Shown one piece after another: positions 1 to 6,284 of a stretch of 11,470 nt of DNA. How positions within the stretch are numbered: position 1 is the stretch's first letter; the number at the start of each line of letters is the position of its first letter. The DNA comes from CAZUZD01 sp964624465 (lineage in GTDB: Bacteria; Planctomycetota; Planctomycetia; Isosphaerales; Isosphaeraceae): the NCBI GenBank assembly GCA_964624465.1, contig CAZUZD010000202.1:1-11470 (forward strand), read 5' to 3'. Both the position numbers and the translations under genes were made by a program. The notes beneath the pieces are model-generated. The model was not told the DNA's origin, ran no database searches, and was given only the letters and a program-made list of their open reading frames with translations.

Positions 1-1
1 G

Positions 2-118
2 GCTGCACTCGAACCGGTTCACCGCCGCCTTCCAGCGCTCGGCCGCGTTCTCGTGCGGGCACGACAGGTTCAAGGCCAACACCTTGCCCTGGTAGCGCAC
101 GACAATCACGCCGTTGTC
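2..118 (-). pseudogene. Rieske [2Fe-2S] protein fragment, truncated at both ends
   Basis: Minus-strand translation gives a Rieske core: about 39 residues running from DNGVIVVRYQGKVLALNLSC through PHENAAERW to NRFECS at the window edge. The first cluster pair C-P-H lies at 59-61/53-55 and the second Cys at 5-7, with 15 residues between His and Cys, matching the CXH-X15-17-CXXH Rieske signature. The final His lies beyond the window. Such domains carry a [2Fe-2S] cluster ligated by two Cys and two His, in electron-transfer or oxygenase proteins. The match fades upstream of 118, where the frame runs antisense into the P-type ATPase coding region, so the N-terminal part is missing. I read this as a partial gene joined abruptly to foreign or rearranged sequence. 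No start or stop is visible. The motif makes the family call fairly secure; the subfamily is unknown. Confidence 0.75.
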
Positions 119-910
119 GCGATCGACGGTGGCGCCGTGCGGGGCGGTGGCGTCACGGCCACCGTCGCGGGTCAGGACGTGCTCGTCGGTTCGTCGCGGT
201 TCCTGGCCGAGTCGGGCGTCGCGCCCGGGCCGGTCGAGGCGACCGCGGCGGCCTGGGAGGCCGGGGCGCGCACGGTGCTGCGGGTGGCCGTCGCTGGGCA
301 CGCCGTCGGGGCGATCGCCGTGGCCGACACGATCAAGCCGCACGCCCGCGCCGCGGTGGCCGACCTGGGACGCCTGGGCGTCGACGTGCTGCTCTTGACC
401 GGCGACCAGCCGGCGACGGCTCTGGCCGTGGCGGCCGAGGTCGGCATCCCCGCCGATCGCGTGTTCGCCGGCGTGCGGCCCGAGGGCAAGGCGGCGAAGG
501 TGGCGGCGCTCCGCGGCGCGGGCGGCGCGGGCCGCCGGCGGGTCGCCATGGTCGGTGACGGCCTGAACGACGCCCCCGCGCTGGCCGAGGCCGACGTCGG
601 GATCGCGCTGGGGACCGGCACCGACCTGGCCAAGGCGACGGCCGACGTCGTGATCGCCACCGGCGACCTCCGCGCCGTGCCCCGCGCCGTGCGGCTCGGC
701 CGGGCCACCCTGCGGGCGATCCACCAGAACCTCTTCTGGGCCGTCGCCTACAACGCGGTCGGCATCCCCGTGGCCGCGCTCGGGCTGTTCGGCCAGTACG
801 GCCCGCTGGTGGCGGCGCTGGCGATGTCGTTCAGCTCGGTGACCGTCGTCGCCCGCTCGGCGCTCCTGGCCGGGCTCCGGCTGGACCCGGCGGGCGGCGT
901 CGACGCATAA
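53..910 (+). CDS. Heavy-metal (Cu+-type) P1B ATPase, C-terminal part
   Basis: C-terminal portion of a metal-translocating P1B ATPase, an inner-membrane pump that exports a soft metal ion using ATP. Numbering is from the GTG at 53. ATPase-like sequence begins near residue 28 (base ~134). Visible parts are the end of the nucleotide-binding domain (VLVGSSRF), TGD at 116-118, the hinge GDGLND at 168-173 followed by APALAEADVGIALGTGTD, and the last two membrane helices. These carry the copper-class residues YN (233-234) and M258..S261-S262. The Asn usually found after MxxSS is replaced in the sequence VVARSALL. The phosphorylation motif DKTGT, the earlier helices and the N-terminal metal-binding domain are absent because the gene is cut at the junction near 119-134. 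The frame is open to the window edge, so the GTG is not a native start; residues 1-27 are antisense Rieske sequence. Copper specificity is inferred from the helix residues. Confidence 0.85.
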   Translation: MRARQVQGQHLALVAHDNHAVVAIDGGAVRGGGVTATVAGQDVLVGSSRFLAESGVAPGPVEATAAAWEAGARTVLRVAVAGHAVGAIAVADTIKPHARAAVADLGRLGVDVLLLTGDQPATALAVAAEVGIPADRVFAGVRPEGKAAKVAALRGAGGAGRRRVAMVGDGLNDAPALAEADVGIALGTGTDLAKATADVVIATGDLRAVPRAVRLGRATLRAIHQNLFWAVAYNAVGIPVAALGLFGQYGPLVAALAMSFSSVTVVARSALLAGLRLDPAGGVDA

Positions 911-983
911 TCGGGCGATCCACCCGGCACGCGATGCGGAGCCGGCAGCCCCGCACCGGCCCGGCTCGCGAGTGAAGTTCCCC

Positions 984-2273
984 ATGGCTGATCCCGTCAC
1001 GACGCCGCCGGATCGCGAGCTGCGCCGCCGCCAGTACGAGCGGCGGTTCAAGGTGAGCATCGTGCTCCTGACCCTCGCGGCCATGCTGACCGTCGTCGGC
1101 ATCAACCCCCGGGCCCGCTACCTGGCGCGCCAGGCGGCCCGGCAGGCGCAGGTGGGGGTGCTCCGCACGACGCTCGGCCTGGAGCCCGACCGCGACGCGG
1201 TGGATGCCGCCAACGTCAGCGAGCGCGCCGAGACCCGGCGCCGGACGCTGGAGTCGCTGACCCGGTTCTACGAGCGCACCACGCCCGAGCTGCGGCGGCT
1301 CTTCGACGTCGCGGCCATGGACCCCGCGCACGCGCTGATCGGCCTGGGCCGCGCCGACAACGGCTTCCTGCTCTCGCCGCTGGTCTTCGAGCCCTCCGAC
1401 GACGGCCGCAACTACCGGCTCCGCCCCAACGTCGCCTCGGTCTGGCTCCGCCAGGTGACCCTGATCGACGGCCCCTTCGGCCTGTTCCTGGTGCCCGACA
1501 CGCCCGAGATGCACGCCGCGGCCGCCGCCGCCGGCGCGATCGTCGACGCCACCTCGCGGCAGACGACGAACTCGTGGGGCCTGCGCGGGCCCGAGCCCGA
1601 TCCGAACGCCGACCTCCGCGGCATCGTACTGGGCGACTCGTTCATGGAGGGGATGTTCAACGACGACGAGCACACGCCCCCGCTCGACCTGCAACGCACC
1701 CTGGCCGCGATGTGGGGCCGCTCGGTCTCGATCCTGAACACCGGCCACATCGGCTACGCGCCCGAGCAGTACTATCGCACCCTGGAGGCCTACGGCGATC
1801 GGTTCCGGCCGCAGTTCATCGTGGTGAGCGTCTGCCCCAACGACTTCGGCGACGGCGACACGGTCATGACCGGCGGTGGCGACGACTGGGACGAGGCGGC
1901 GTACTGGCTCGGCGAGATCTTCCGGTGGTGCCGCGCCCGCCAGGTCACCGGCCTGCTGGTGATCGTGCCCGTCGACCGCCAGATCCTCGGGAGCCGCAAG
2001 GAGGGCCGCTACTTCGGCCGCATCTCCGACCTGTTCCCCGGCAGCGGCGCCTCGTACCTCTACCCCATCGAGGCGTTCCTCGACGAGCACCTCAAGCTCG
2101 TGCGTGCCGGCGACGCCGTCGGTGCCCGCCCGGGCAAGAGCCTGCTGTTCAACGGCCACATCGACGACAACCACTTCTCCCCCCGCGGCTCCGCCCTCTG
2201 GGCCGAGCTGGTCGCGCGCCGCCTCGACCTGATCCTCGACCCGAAGCTCACCCGGGGACCGGCCTCGCCCTGA
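984..2273 (+). CDS. Membrane-anchored SGNH/GDSL hydrolase-like protein
   Basis: 429 aa from the ATG at 984; an in-frame GTG at 972 would add four residues but has no ribosome binding site. A short basic N-terminus precedes one hydrophobic helix (about residues 24-40), so the protein is probably anchored with the bulk outside the cytoplasm. The C-terminal half carries the SGNH blocks: GIVLGDSFMEG with Ser219 (block I), the NTG of NTGHIGY at 252-254 (block II), the N-D pair at 286-287 in VCPNDFGDG (block III), and DDNHFSPRG with D394-x-x-H397 (block V). Families of this fold hydrolyse ester bonds, often O-acetyl or acyl groups on polysaccharides or lipids; the substrate cannot be told here. The N-terminal ~190 residues are not recognised apart from the NSWGLRG lead-in that commonly precedes the GDS strand. 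The gene follows the ATPase by 73 bp and ends 8 bp from the convergent regulator gene. Confidence 0.85.
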   Translation: MADPVTTPPDRELRRRQYERRFKVSIVLLTLAAMLTVVGINPRARYLARQAARQAQVGVLRTTLGLEPDRDAVDAANVSERAETRRRTLESLTRFYERTTPELRRLFDVAAMDPAHALIGLGRADNGFLLSPLVFEPSDDGRNYRLRPNVASVWLRQVTLIDGPFGLFLVPDTPEMHAAAAAAGAIVDATSRQTTNSWGLRGPEPDPNADLRGIVLGDSFMEGMFNDDEHTPPLDLQRTLAAMWGRSVSILNTGHIGYAPEQYYRTLEAYGDRFRPQFIVVSVCPNDFGDGDTVMTGGGDDWDEAAYWLGEIFRWCRARQVTGLLVIVPVDRQILGSRKEGRYFGRISDLFPGSGASYLYPIEAFLDEHLKLVRAGDAVGARPGKSLLFNGHIDDNHFSPRGSALWAELVARRLDLILDPKLTRGPASP

Positions 2274-2281
2274 CCGCGCCC

Positions 2282-2968
2282 TCAGGCGCCGGGCCGGGGC
2301 GCCCGGACCTGAAGGACATCGGCCCGGTACTCCGCCGCGATCTGCGCCTGCATGGCCGCGTCGGGGCCGGGCCCGGGGCCGGTGAGGATCACGTCGCCGT
2401 AGCGGCCGAAGTGCTCGAAGTCGACCGCGTCGCGGCGCAGCGCCTGCAGCAGCGGCTCGTACTGCTCGGGCCGGATCGCGGCGAAGACCCAGAAGTCCTG
2501 GCGCGGCTCGGAGCCGTGGCGCCGGCGGCGATCGGCGATCCCGTGCAGCAGCACGAGCATGCGGGTCGGCTCGGTGCCGTACGACTGCGTCAGCGCCAGG
2601 CACGACTCGAGACCGCCGACCTCCAGGCCGATCGCCCGCAGCGCCTCGCGGAGCTGGGGCGTGACCTGCGCCGCGTAGCCCAGCGCCTCGGGGTGCCGCG
2701 CCGAGCCCGTGACGGTGATCGTCATGCGGAACCGCGCCGCCGCCGGCGCGGCCACCGGCCCCGGCTTGATCTCCTCGACCGGGACATTCAGGGCCCGCGC
2801 GATCCGGCCCAGGGTGTCGGGTCGCCCCCGCCCGCCGTCCATCAGCCGTTGCAGGGTCTTCGCGCTGATCCTCGCCCGGCTGGCCAGCCCGTTGAGGCTC
2901 AGCGAGCACGCCTCCCGCAGCCGCGTCAGCCGCGCCGGGTCGATCGGGTGCGTGGCGTTCGGGCTCAT
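2282..2968 (-). CDS. XRE-family HTH regulator with uncharacterised C-terminal domain
   Basis: 228 aa from the ATG at 2968, preceded by a GGAG ten bases upstream. Residues ~12-66 form a helix-turn-helix of the XRE/Cro-CI type (LTRLREACSLSLNGLASRA, then ISAKTLQRLMDGGRGRP, then LGRIARALNVPVEEI), so it should bind DNA, probably as a dimer. A proline/alanine linker (about 69-80) leads to a ~140-residue C-terminal domain that I do not recognise. It begins RMTITVTGSARHPEALGY and includes a block DFWVFAAIRPEQYEPLLQAL and a VDFEHFGRYGDVILTG segment, suggesting an alpha/beta ligand- or partner-binding fold. It is divergently transcribed from the small-protein cassette starting at 3137, and the shared intergenic region holds a dyad at 3052-3072. 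Control of that cassette, itself, or both is inferred from layout. Confidence 0.8.
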   Translation of the reverse strand: MSPNATHPIDPARLTRLREACSLSLNGLASRARISAKTLQRLMDGGRGRPDTLGRIARALNVPVEEIKPGPVAAPAAARFRMTITVTGSARHPEALGYAAQVTPQLREALRAIGLEVGGLESCLALTQSYGTEPTRMLVLLHGIADRRRRHGSEPRQDFWVFAAIRPEQYEPLLQALRRDAVDFEHFGRYGDVILTGPGPGPDAAMQAQIAAEYRADVLQVRAPRPGA

Positions 2969-3003
2969 CGCAAAGTGTCTCCGGAGTGGCCGGTTGCGCG
3001 CCC

Positions 3004-3033
3004 TCGATGTGTCCAGAGTACCGCTCATATGAT
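3004..3033 (+). promoter_or_regulatory. Candidate sigma-70-like promoter of the small-protein cassette
   Basis: TATGAT at 3028-3033 (five of six matches to TATAAT) is preceded after 18 bases by TCGATG at 3004-3009, a weak -35. It lies in an unusually A+T-rich pocket for this genome and overlaps the palindrome TCATATGA at 3025-3032. Predicted transcription would start near 3040, just before the dyad at 3052-3072. The -35 match is poor, so this is tentative. Confidence 0.35.
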
Positions 3034-3051
3034 CCCTTTGCCAGCGATCAC

Positions 3052-3072
3052 AAGTCGCACAAGCGGCGACTT
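3052..3072. promoter_or_regulatory. Candidate operator: 7-7-7 inverted repeat
   Basis: AAGTCGC (3052-3058) and its exact reverse complement GCGACTT (3066-3072) flank a 7-base spacer. The 21-bp dyad lies between the divergent XRE regulator and the small-protein cassette, 65 bases before the first cassette start and just downstream of the predicted promoter. XRE-type dimers typically bind dyads of this size, so it is a plausible operator; it could also be a hairpin in the 5' leader. Confidence 0.45.
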
Positions 3073-3136
3073 CACGCGGGCCGGTGCCCGGGTCGGCCGG
3101 GGCCGAATCTCCCCACGCCAAGGACTGGAGGACTTC

Positions 3137-3448
3137 ATGGCCAGCTCGTTCGATTCGCTCCGCGAGGATCAGGTGGCCGGCGCGGTCGTCGGCGGCGCCC
3201 TGGGCCTGACCAAGGGCGCCTCGCTCGGCACCAGCGCCATGCTCGCCACCGCGCCGTTCCTGGGACCCCTCGCCCTGCTGTTCCTGCCCCTGGGCACGGC
3301 CTTCGGCGCCTTCACCGGCGCCCGGGTGGGCGCGAAGGGCCTGGGTCACGTGGCGCTCATGACGGTGACCGGGCCGCTCGCCAGCGGCCTCGGCGAGGGC
3401 CTCGCTCTGGCCGGCGACGCCGCCACCTCGGGTGACGCCGCGCTCTGA
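3137..3448 (+). CDS. Small glycine-rich hydrophobic protein, 103 aa
   Basis: Starts at the ATG with GGAGG (3127-3131) five bases upstream, a strong ribosome binding site. The protein opens with a short polar stretch (SSFDSLREDQ) and is then almost entirely small and hydrophobic: a Gly/Ala-rich segment at ~13-31, a strongly hydrophobic segment at ~35-60 containing FLGPLALLFLPLG, and a third at ~70-92 (HVALMTVTGPLASGLG). It ends in a polar tail GDAATSGDAAL. The GxxxG spacing resembles glycine-zipper helices that pack or oligomerise in membranes. There is no cleavable signal peptide, enzyme motif or cysteine. It is first in a run of small genes divergent from the XRE regulator. I do not recognise a family. 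A membrane-active peptide or small stress membrane protein are both possible, but neither is shown. Confidence 0.7.
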   Translation: MASSFDSLREDQVAGAVVGGALGLTKGASLGTSAMLATAPFLGPLALLFLPLGTAFGAFTGARVGAKGLGHVALMTVTGPLASGLGEGLALAGDAATSGDAAL

Positions 3449-3508
3449 CCGATCCGCCCCCTGCCCTTCAGTTCCGATCCCCTCGCACCCCGCCCGGAGC
3501 CCCGACCG

Positions 3509-3706
3509 ATGAGCGATCGCGAACCGCCGAAGCCCCGTGGCTTCTGGCAGACCTACCAGGGGTCGATCGTGCGGGGGGCCGTCATGGCGCTCACCGGCGC
3601 CGTGCTGGCCCCCGTGCTCGGCCCGCTGTCCCCCGCCGTCGCCCTGGCCGTCGGCGCCAGCCTCGGTGGCGGCGACGACGCCGGGGCCGGCCCCGACCTG
3701 GGCTGA
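3509..3706 (+). CDS. Small single-span membrane protein, 65 aa (paralogue A)
   Basis: ATG at 3509 with GGAG nine bases upstream. A polar, proline-rich N-terminus (MSDREPPKPRG, then FWQTYQG) leads into one hydrophobic Gly/Ala/Pro segment of ~30 residues (about 20-52) and an acidic glycine-rich tail ending GAGPDLG. It shares its plan with the next gene: G-x-I-x-R about 20 residues before a G-P pair, then a hydrophobic run, then a G-x-G-P-[DE]-L-G terminus. No known family is recognised. It lies 60 bp after the 103-aa gene and 49 bp before its apparent paralogue. The coding call rests on the strong start context, the coherent composition and the paralogue. Confidence 0.65.
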   Translation: MSDREPPKPRGFWQTYQGSIVRGAVMALTGAVLAPVLGPLSPAVALAVGASLGGGDDAGAGPDLG

Positions 3707-3755
3707 CCCGACCTCATCCCGATCCCCTGCCCGTCACCACTCCTGGGAGCCTGTC

Positions 3756-3962
3756 ATGGCGAATGAACCGAATCCCTCCCCCGATCGCGAGCCGGCCCGT
3801 CCCGCGGCGGCGCCGGCGAATCTCGGGCAGATTGCCCGCCACACCGTGCTCACGGCGGCGACCTTCGCGGTCGTCTCCGCCTTCGCCGGCCCGGTGGTCG
3901 GCGGTCTGGTCGCCTCGCTCGTCGGTTCGGCCAGCGGCGACGGCCCTGAACTCGGCGGTTGA
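3756..3962 (+). CDS. Small single-span membrane protein, 68 aa (paralogue B)
   Basis: ATG at 3756 with GGGAG seven bases upstream. The polar N-terminus is rich in Pro, Glu and Arg (PSPDREPARPAAAP). One hydrophobic segment spans about residues 30-57 (VLTAATFAVVSAFAGPVVGG, then LVASLVG), and the tail ends GDGPELGG. The G24-x-I-x-R28 and G45-P46 positions match those of the 65-aa protein (G18, R22, G38-P39), and both end G-x-G-P-acidic-L-G, so the two look like diverged duplicates. No enzyme motif or cysteine is present. Function is unknown. The conserved tail suggests that the C-terminus, not only the helix, is under selection. Confidence 0.65.
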   Translation: MANEPNPSPDREPARPAAAPANLGQIARHTVLTAATFAVVSAFAGPVVGGLVASLVGSASGDGPELGG

Positions 3963-4082
3963 GTCGAGCCGCCGCGATCCTCGCCTGCCTGGTCCCGAGC
4001 GGTCGGATTTTCACCCCGGCGCGCCGCGATGGCCGCGCCGGGCCTCTCACCCTCCCCTGCCCCCTGATCCGGGAGTTTCCCC

Positions 4083-4556
4083 ATGAACGCGACACTTCTG
4101 CTCGCTCCCGCCGAACGGCTCGGCCTGAGCCCGGCCGCCCGCCAGCAGTCCGACGTGCTGCGGCGGGCCGACACCCTCCTGTCCGATGAAGCGGTCTACG
4201 AGGTCGTGCGCGCCCGGCTGGCCGTGGCCGGTGCGCTGACGGCGGCCGAGATCGAGCGGGCCGAGCGCGAGTTCCTCCAGTACGCCCTGCTGTGCGCCCT
4301 CACCGGCGCCGAGCTGAGCCCCTCGCCCCTGGCCGACGCCTTCTGGCACGAGTTCCTGCTCGACACCCGCCTCTACGCGGCCTGGTGCGGTCGGCAGCTC
4401 GGCCGCTTCCTGCACCACCAGCCCGAGCCGCTCGACTCGCTCGAGGACCGCGGCGTGCTGGAGCGATCCCGACGCCTCTACCACGCCCACTTCGTCGCCC
4501 CGGCCGATGGCCTGATGGAGACCTGCTTCGGCACCAACTGCGGCAACACCGTCTAG
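4083..4556 (+). CDS. Glycine-rich-domain-like (WH/HH motif) protein, 157 aa
   Basis: ATG at 4083 with GGGAG eight bases upstream. The protein is soluble and mainly helical. The diagnostic block is DAFWHEFLLDTRLYAAWC at residues 85-102, followed by GRFLHHQPEP at 107-116. This resembles the D-x-x-W-H-x-F-I-L-[FD]-T-x-x-Y-x-x-[FW]-C ... G-x-F-x-H-H-x-P pattern seen in bacterial proteins annotated as glycine-rich domain-containing protein-like. The biochemical role of that family is not established; the conserved W88, H89, C102 and H111-H112 could form a metal or cofactor site (inference). A short C-terminal tail holds C148 and C153 in CFGTNCGNTV. It is last in the small-gene run, 120 bp after the 68-aa gene, and may act on or with those proteins. 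Confidence 0.75.
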   Translation: MNATLLLAPAERLGLSPAARQQSDVLRRADTLLSDEAVYEVVRARLAVAGALTAAEIERAEREFLQYALLCALTGAELSPSPLADAFWHEFLLDTRLYAAWCGRQLGRFLHHQPEPLDSLEDRGVLERSRRLYHAHFVAPADGLMETCFGTNCGNTV

Positions 4557-4569
4557 CCGGATCCGTTCG

Positions 4570-4603
4570 CGAGGAGACCCTCCGACGCCCGGGGGGCTCC
4601 TCG
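4570..4603 (+). terminator. Weak candidate terminator hairpin after the small-gene run
   Basis: CGAGGAG (4570-4576) and CTCCTCG (4597-4603) form a perfect 7-bp stem around a 20-base loop, 14 bases after the stop of the 157-aa gene. No T-run follows, so intrinsic termination is uncertain. Confidence 0.3.
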
Positions 4604-4835
4604 GTCCCGGCCCACCACCCGCCCGGTCTTGCCGGTCCGCGGGTCGTCCGGCCGTGCGCAACGGTCCCGCCCTCGGCGGTTCCGGTTGTCCGGTCGGCCG
4701 GGAGACTTTCCGGATGGGGCGGGCTGGGGTCGTGCGCTGGCGCGAGCTACATTGGATGGGAGCCGAGGCCCGGCGCGACCCGGGTGGGGCCGCGAGACGC
4801 CTCGTGCCGGACGCGACCGGCGGGGGGCACGGGCC
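4604..4835. other. Intergenic region upstream of the DUF2157 gene
   Basis: About 230 GC-rich bases. The only promoter-like element I see is TACATT at 4748-4753 with no convincing -35 (TGGGGT at 4725-4730), about 83 bases before the DUF2157 start. No RNA gene or repeat was recognised. Confidence 0.25.
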
Positions 4836-6284
4836 ATGAGCCGTGAGATCACGCCGGGTCAGCGCGAATGGCTGGTGGGCGAGCTGGCGGCCTGGCGGGC
4901 GGCCAACGTGCTGGACGAGGCCCAGGCCGGCGCGGTGCTGGCGCTGTACCCCACGCCCGAACAGCTCGGCGACCGCACCCAGGCGCGGGCGCTGGGGGTG
5001 CTCGGCACGCTGGCGGCCATCCTGGTCGGGCTGGCGGTGCTGTTGCTCATCGGCGCCAACTGGGCGGCGATCCCGACGCCGGTGCGGATCGGGCTGATCC
5101 TGGCCGGGCTGATCGGCGTGCACGGGGTGGGCCTGCACCTGCGGTTCCGGCAGGGGCGGCCGACGGCCGCCGACATTGCGGCGTTCCTGGGCTGCCTGCT
5201 CTACGGCGGCGGCATCTGGCTGATCGCGCAGACCTTCCACCTCTCGGCCCACGACGGCGCCGCCTGGTGGTGGTGGGCGCTCGGGGTCCTGCCGTTCGCG
5301 ATGATCTCGGAGGGCCTGGCGTTGCAGGCTCTCTACGCGACGCTGCTGGCCATCTGGATCGGCGTCGAGGTCTTCGGGTTCGGAAACCTCGGCCTCTGGC
5401 TCTTCGGCCGCTGGCCCCGGATGCCGAACCTGGCGCCGAGCCTGCTGGCGATGCTGGCGCCGGCGATCGCCTGGGCCTACCGCCGCCGGCAGCCGGCCGC
5501 GCTCGGGCTGGACCTGGCCGTGCTGGCCTGGTGGGCCGTGCTGCTGCCGGTGACCTGGGGCCGGATGCAGTTCGTCGTCGAGTCCGTCGGGGCCGTCGGC
5601 GCCGTGCTGCTGCTGGCCTCCGGGCTGCATCGTGCCGGCAACCCGATGGCGATCCCCTCCCGCCTGCTGGGCGCGGGACTGGTCGGCGGGGCCCTGGTGC
5701 CGCTGAGCTTCTCCGGCTGGCACCGCGAATTCCTGAATCGCCCCTGGGCGCAGGGGGGCGGACCGGGTGATGCGGTGCTGGCGCCGCTGGCCGTGCTCGT
5801 CACCGGCCTGGGGGCCCTGGCGGTGATCCTGGCCATCACACGATCGCGGGCCGGCGGGCCCTCGGCCGGCCGCGAGCCGCTCGGCGCGGCGATCCGCCGC
5901 AACGCCCTGCCGCTGGCGATCATCGCGCTGATGGCTGCCCTGGCCTGGTACACCCCGGCGCTGGGTGCGAGTCTCGGCCCGTGGCCGCCCACGCTGGCCG
6001 CCAATGGGGCGATGGTGGCGCTGGCCTTCTGGCTGATCCGCCTGGGACTGGCCGAGGACCGCGGCCGGCCATTCACCGCCGGGGTCCTGTACTTCCTGCT
6101 CTGGTGCCTGCTTCGCTACGTCGACCTGTTCGGCAACTTCGGCGGCATGCTCGGGGCGGCCCTGCTGTTCTTCGTCGGTGGCGCGGCCCTGTTCGGCGTC
6201 GCCCAGTACTGGCGCGGCCGCCGCGCGGCGCCCCGTCCGCCGGCCGCCCCGATCGCCGAGGTGCCGCATGCCGTCGAACCCTGA
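4836..6284 (+). CDS. DUF2157-type multi-pass membrane protein
   Basis: 482 aa from the ATG at 4836, preceded by a G-rich tract. The N-terminal ~40 cytoplasmic residues (EWLVGELAAWRAANVLDEAQ and on to LALYP) are the helical DUF2157 entry module. The rest is a series of roughly a dozen hydrophobic segments, with the family-typical early pair LGVLGTLAAILVGLAVLLLI followed by GANWAAIP (about residues 53-80), then GGIWLIAQTFHLSAHDGAAW. The C-terminal part (LLRYVDLFGNFGGMLGAALL, then FFVGGA) resembles the last helices of DUF4401-like proteins, so one polypeptide may combine both regions. The family is an integral membrane family with no established function. The stop overlaps the next gene by 17 bp, so the two are translationally linked. 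Confidence 0.85.
   Translation: MSREITPGQREWLVGELAAWRAANVLDEAQAGAVLALYPTPEQLGDRTQARALGVLGTLAAILVGLAVLLLIGANWAAIPTPVRIGLILAGLIGVHGVGLHLRFRQGRPTAADIAAFLGCLLYGGGIWLIAQTFHLSAHDGAAWWWWALGVLPFAMISEGLALQALYATLLAIWIGVEVFGFGNLGLWLFGRWPRMPNLAPSLLAMLAPAIAWAYRRRQPAALGLDLAVLAWWAVLLPVTWGRMQFVVESVGAVGAVLLLASGLHRAGNPMAIPSRLLGAGLVGGALVPLSFSGWHREFLNRPWAQGGGPGDAVLAPLAVLVTGLGALAVILAITRSRAGGPSAGREPLGAAIRRNALPLAIIALMAALAWYTPALGASLGPWPPTLAANGAMVALAFWLIRLGLAEDRGRPFTAGVLYFLLWCLLRYVDLFGNFGGMLGAALLFFVGGAALFGVAQYWRGRRAAPRPPAAPIAEVPHAVEP

Noticed and set aside
831..2909. 692-codon minus-strand open frame
   Set aside because: Antisense to the SGNH hydrolase and out of frame with the XRE gene; composition is not protein-like.
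1574..3136. Extension of the 103-aa protein far upstream in the same frame
   Set aside because: The upstream part overlaps the hydrolase and the regulator and is Arg/Pro-rich; the ATG at 3137 has a strong ribosome binding site.
4047..6269. 740-codon open frame on the minus strand
   Set aside because: It lies antisense to the DUF2157 and WH/HH genes, is Gln/Arg/Pro/Gly-rich low complexity, and is explained by GC bias removing stop codons.
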